From: Sphingomonas lycopersici
GTDB taxonomy: Bacteria; Pseudomonadota; Alphaproteobacteria; Sphingomonadales; Sphingomonadaceae
Length of the DNA: 64,000 bases
Assembly (NCBI RefSeq): GCF_026130605.1
Contig: NZ_JANFAU010000005.1
Coordinates: 186,001-250,000, forward strand
Direction: 5' to 3'
Shown: positions 63,557 to 64,000 of the stretch, piece after piece
Numbering within the stretch: position 1 is the first letter of the stretch
Layout of the letters: each line of letters opens with the position of its first letter
Position numbers and translations under genes: made by a program
Notes under the pieces: model-generated
What the model was told of the DNA's origin: nothing
Databases searched by the model: none
What the model saw: only the letters and a program-made list of their open reading frames with translations

Positions 63557-63640
63557 CGTCATGCCGGGCTCGACCTGGCATCCAGCGTTCCGTGCGACGA
63601 CGCTTGCGGCTCTGGATGCCGGATCAAGTCCGGCAGGACG
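63557..63640. repeat. REP pair, GCCGGGCTCGACCTGG class, inside the gcv operon
   Basis: CGTCATGCCGGGCTCGACCT and a diverged partner ending CCGGCAGGACG, 84 bp, lying between gcvH and gcvPA. Confidence 0.85.
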
Positions 63641-63648
63641 GCAACGGT

Positions 63649-64000
63649 TCAGAGCTTGGCGACGAACGCCTCGTAAGCGCTCTCGTCCATCAGCGCTTCG
63701 AGCTCGGACGGGTCGGACAGGGTGATCTTGTAGAACCAGCCCTCGCCCTCGGGGTCGGAATTGACCAGCGCGGGATCGTCGGCAAGCGCGGGATTGCCCT
63801 CGATCACCGTGCCCGACACCGGCGAATAGACGTCGCTCGCCGCCTTGACGCTCTCGACCACCGCGGCGTCGTCGCCCTTGGTCAGCTTCTTGCCGTCCTC
63901 AGGCACTTCGACGAACACGATGTCGCCGAGCTGGCCCTGCGCATAATCGGAGATGCCGACGGTGCCGGTCTCGCCGTCGACGTCGATCCATTCGTGATCT
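63649..64000 (-). CDS. gcvH: Glycine cleavage system H protein (5' end beyond window)
   Basis: Lipoyl carrier protein shuttling the aminomethyl group between P-, T- and L-proteins. 116 C-terminal codons are visible: [40 protein letters not shown], and the lipoylation lysine in [14 protein letters not shown]. The extreme N-terminus lies past base 64000. Normal GcvH is about 125 residues, so nearly all of it is present. gcvT is presumably just beyond the window. Confidence 0.95.
   Translation of the reverse strand, partial: DHEWIDVDGETGTVGISDYAQGQLGDIVFVEVPEDGKKLTKGDDAAVVESVKAASDVYSPVSGTVIEGNPALADDPALVNSDPEGEGWFYKITLSDPSELEALMDESAYEAFVAKL

Overview
This 64 kb window is a high-GC, gene-dense piece of an alphaproteobacterial chromosome, most likely from a Sphingomonas-like member of the Sphingomonadales. 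The evidence is the gene content: ALA synthase (hemA), MipZ, CtrA, a GcvPA/GcvPB split glycine decarboxylase, a PhoK/SPAP-type alkaline phosphatase and a PgmG-length phosphohexomutase. The cpoB-tilS-ftsH order is also typical. Intergenic gaps carry several families of extragenic palindromes of a kind I associate with sphingomonads. No rRNA, tRNA, CRISPR array, prophage or insertion sequence was seen.

Layout. 1-4.5 kb: PfkB-family sugar/nucleoside kinase (3' end off the window), EI24-like membrane protein, small lipoprotein, cation-efflux protein overlapping pdxH, yebC. 4.6-7.1 kb: ruvC-ruvA-ruvB. 7.3-9.6 kb: ptsP of the nitrogen PTS. 9.8-15.1 kb: RodZ-like protein, cpoB, tilS (with a palindromic repeat inserted in frame), ftsH and a strong terminator. 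15.3-24.6 kb: mostly minus-strand genes (DUF3667-type membrane protein, asd, CYP153-like P450, an ABC-2 exporter pair, hemA, murI) with queG on the plus strand. 24.9-29.6 kb: plsY, dprA, a small membrane protein, topA. 29.7-34.5 kb: Sel1-like protein, panC, mipZ overlapping a J-domain membrane protein, pgmG, a DEDD exonuclease. 34.6-37.7 kb: an SDR divergent from a pair of overlapping acyl-CoA dehydrogenase subunits, with a palindromic operator candidate between them. 37.8-39.1 kb: a lower-GC islet with a secreted unknown and an orphan SUKH/SMI1 protein. 39.3-44.5 kb: nth-dapB, M28 peptidase, aguA, aguB (agmatine to putrescine). 44.5-45.5 kb: ctrA with a CtrA box and a cluster of GANTC sites upstream. 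45.6-54.3 kb: amidohydrolase, 3-hydroxyisobutyrate-dehydrogenase-like protein, threonine ammonia-lyase, bpt, DsbD-like protein, phoK. 54.4-64 kb: PAS-rich hybrid histidine kinase, glutamine-dependent nadE, nitronate-monooxygenase-like protein, and gcvPB-gcvPA-gcvH (gcvH runs off the window).

Most genes are housekeeping: DNA repair and topology, cell cycle, envelope biogenesis, cofactors and amino acids. They are tightly packed, and many neighbours overlap by 4 bases (ATGA, GTGA or TTGA). The striking extra layer is the repeats. There are five copies of a roughly 104-112 bp composite inverted-repeat (REPIN/MITE-like) element, and about twenty copies of at least five other palindrome classes. 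One copy lies inside tilS and others supply stop codons. No complete novel system is evident. The best leads are the repeat family, the in-frame tilS insertion, an orphan minus-strand terminator that may mark a small RNA, the ctrA promoter architecture, the CTG start of plsY, and the SUKH islet.
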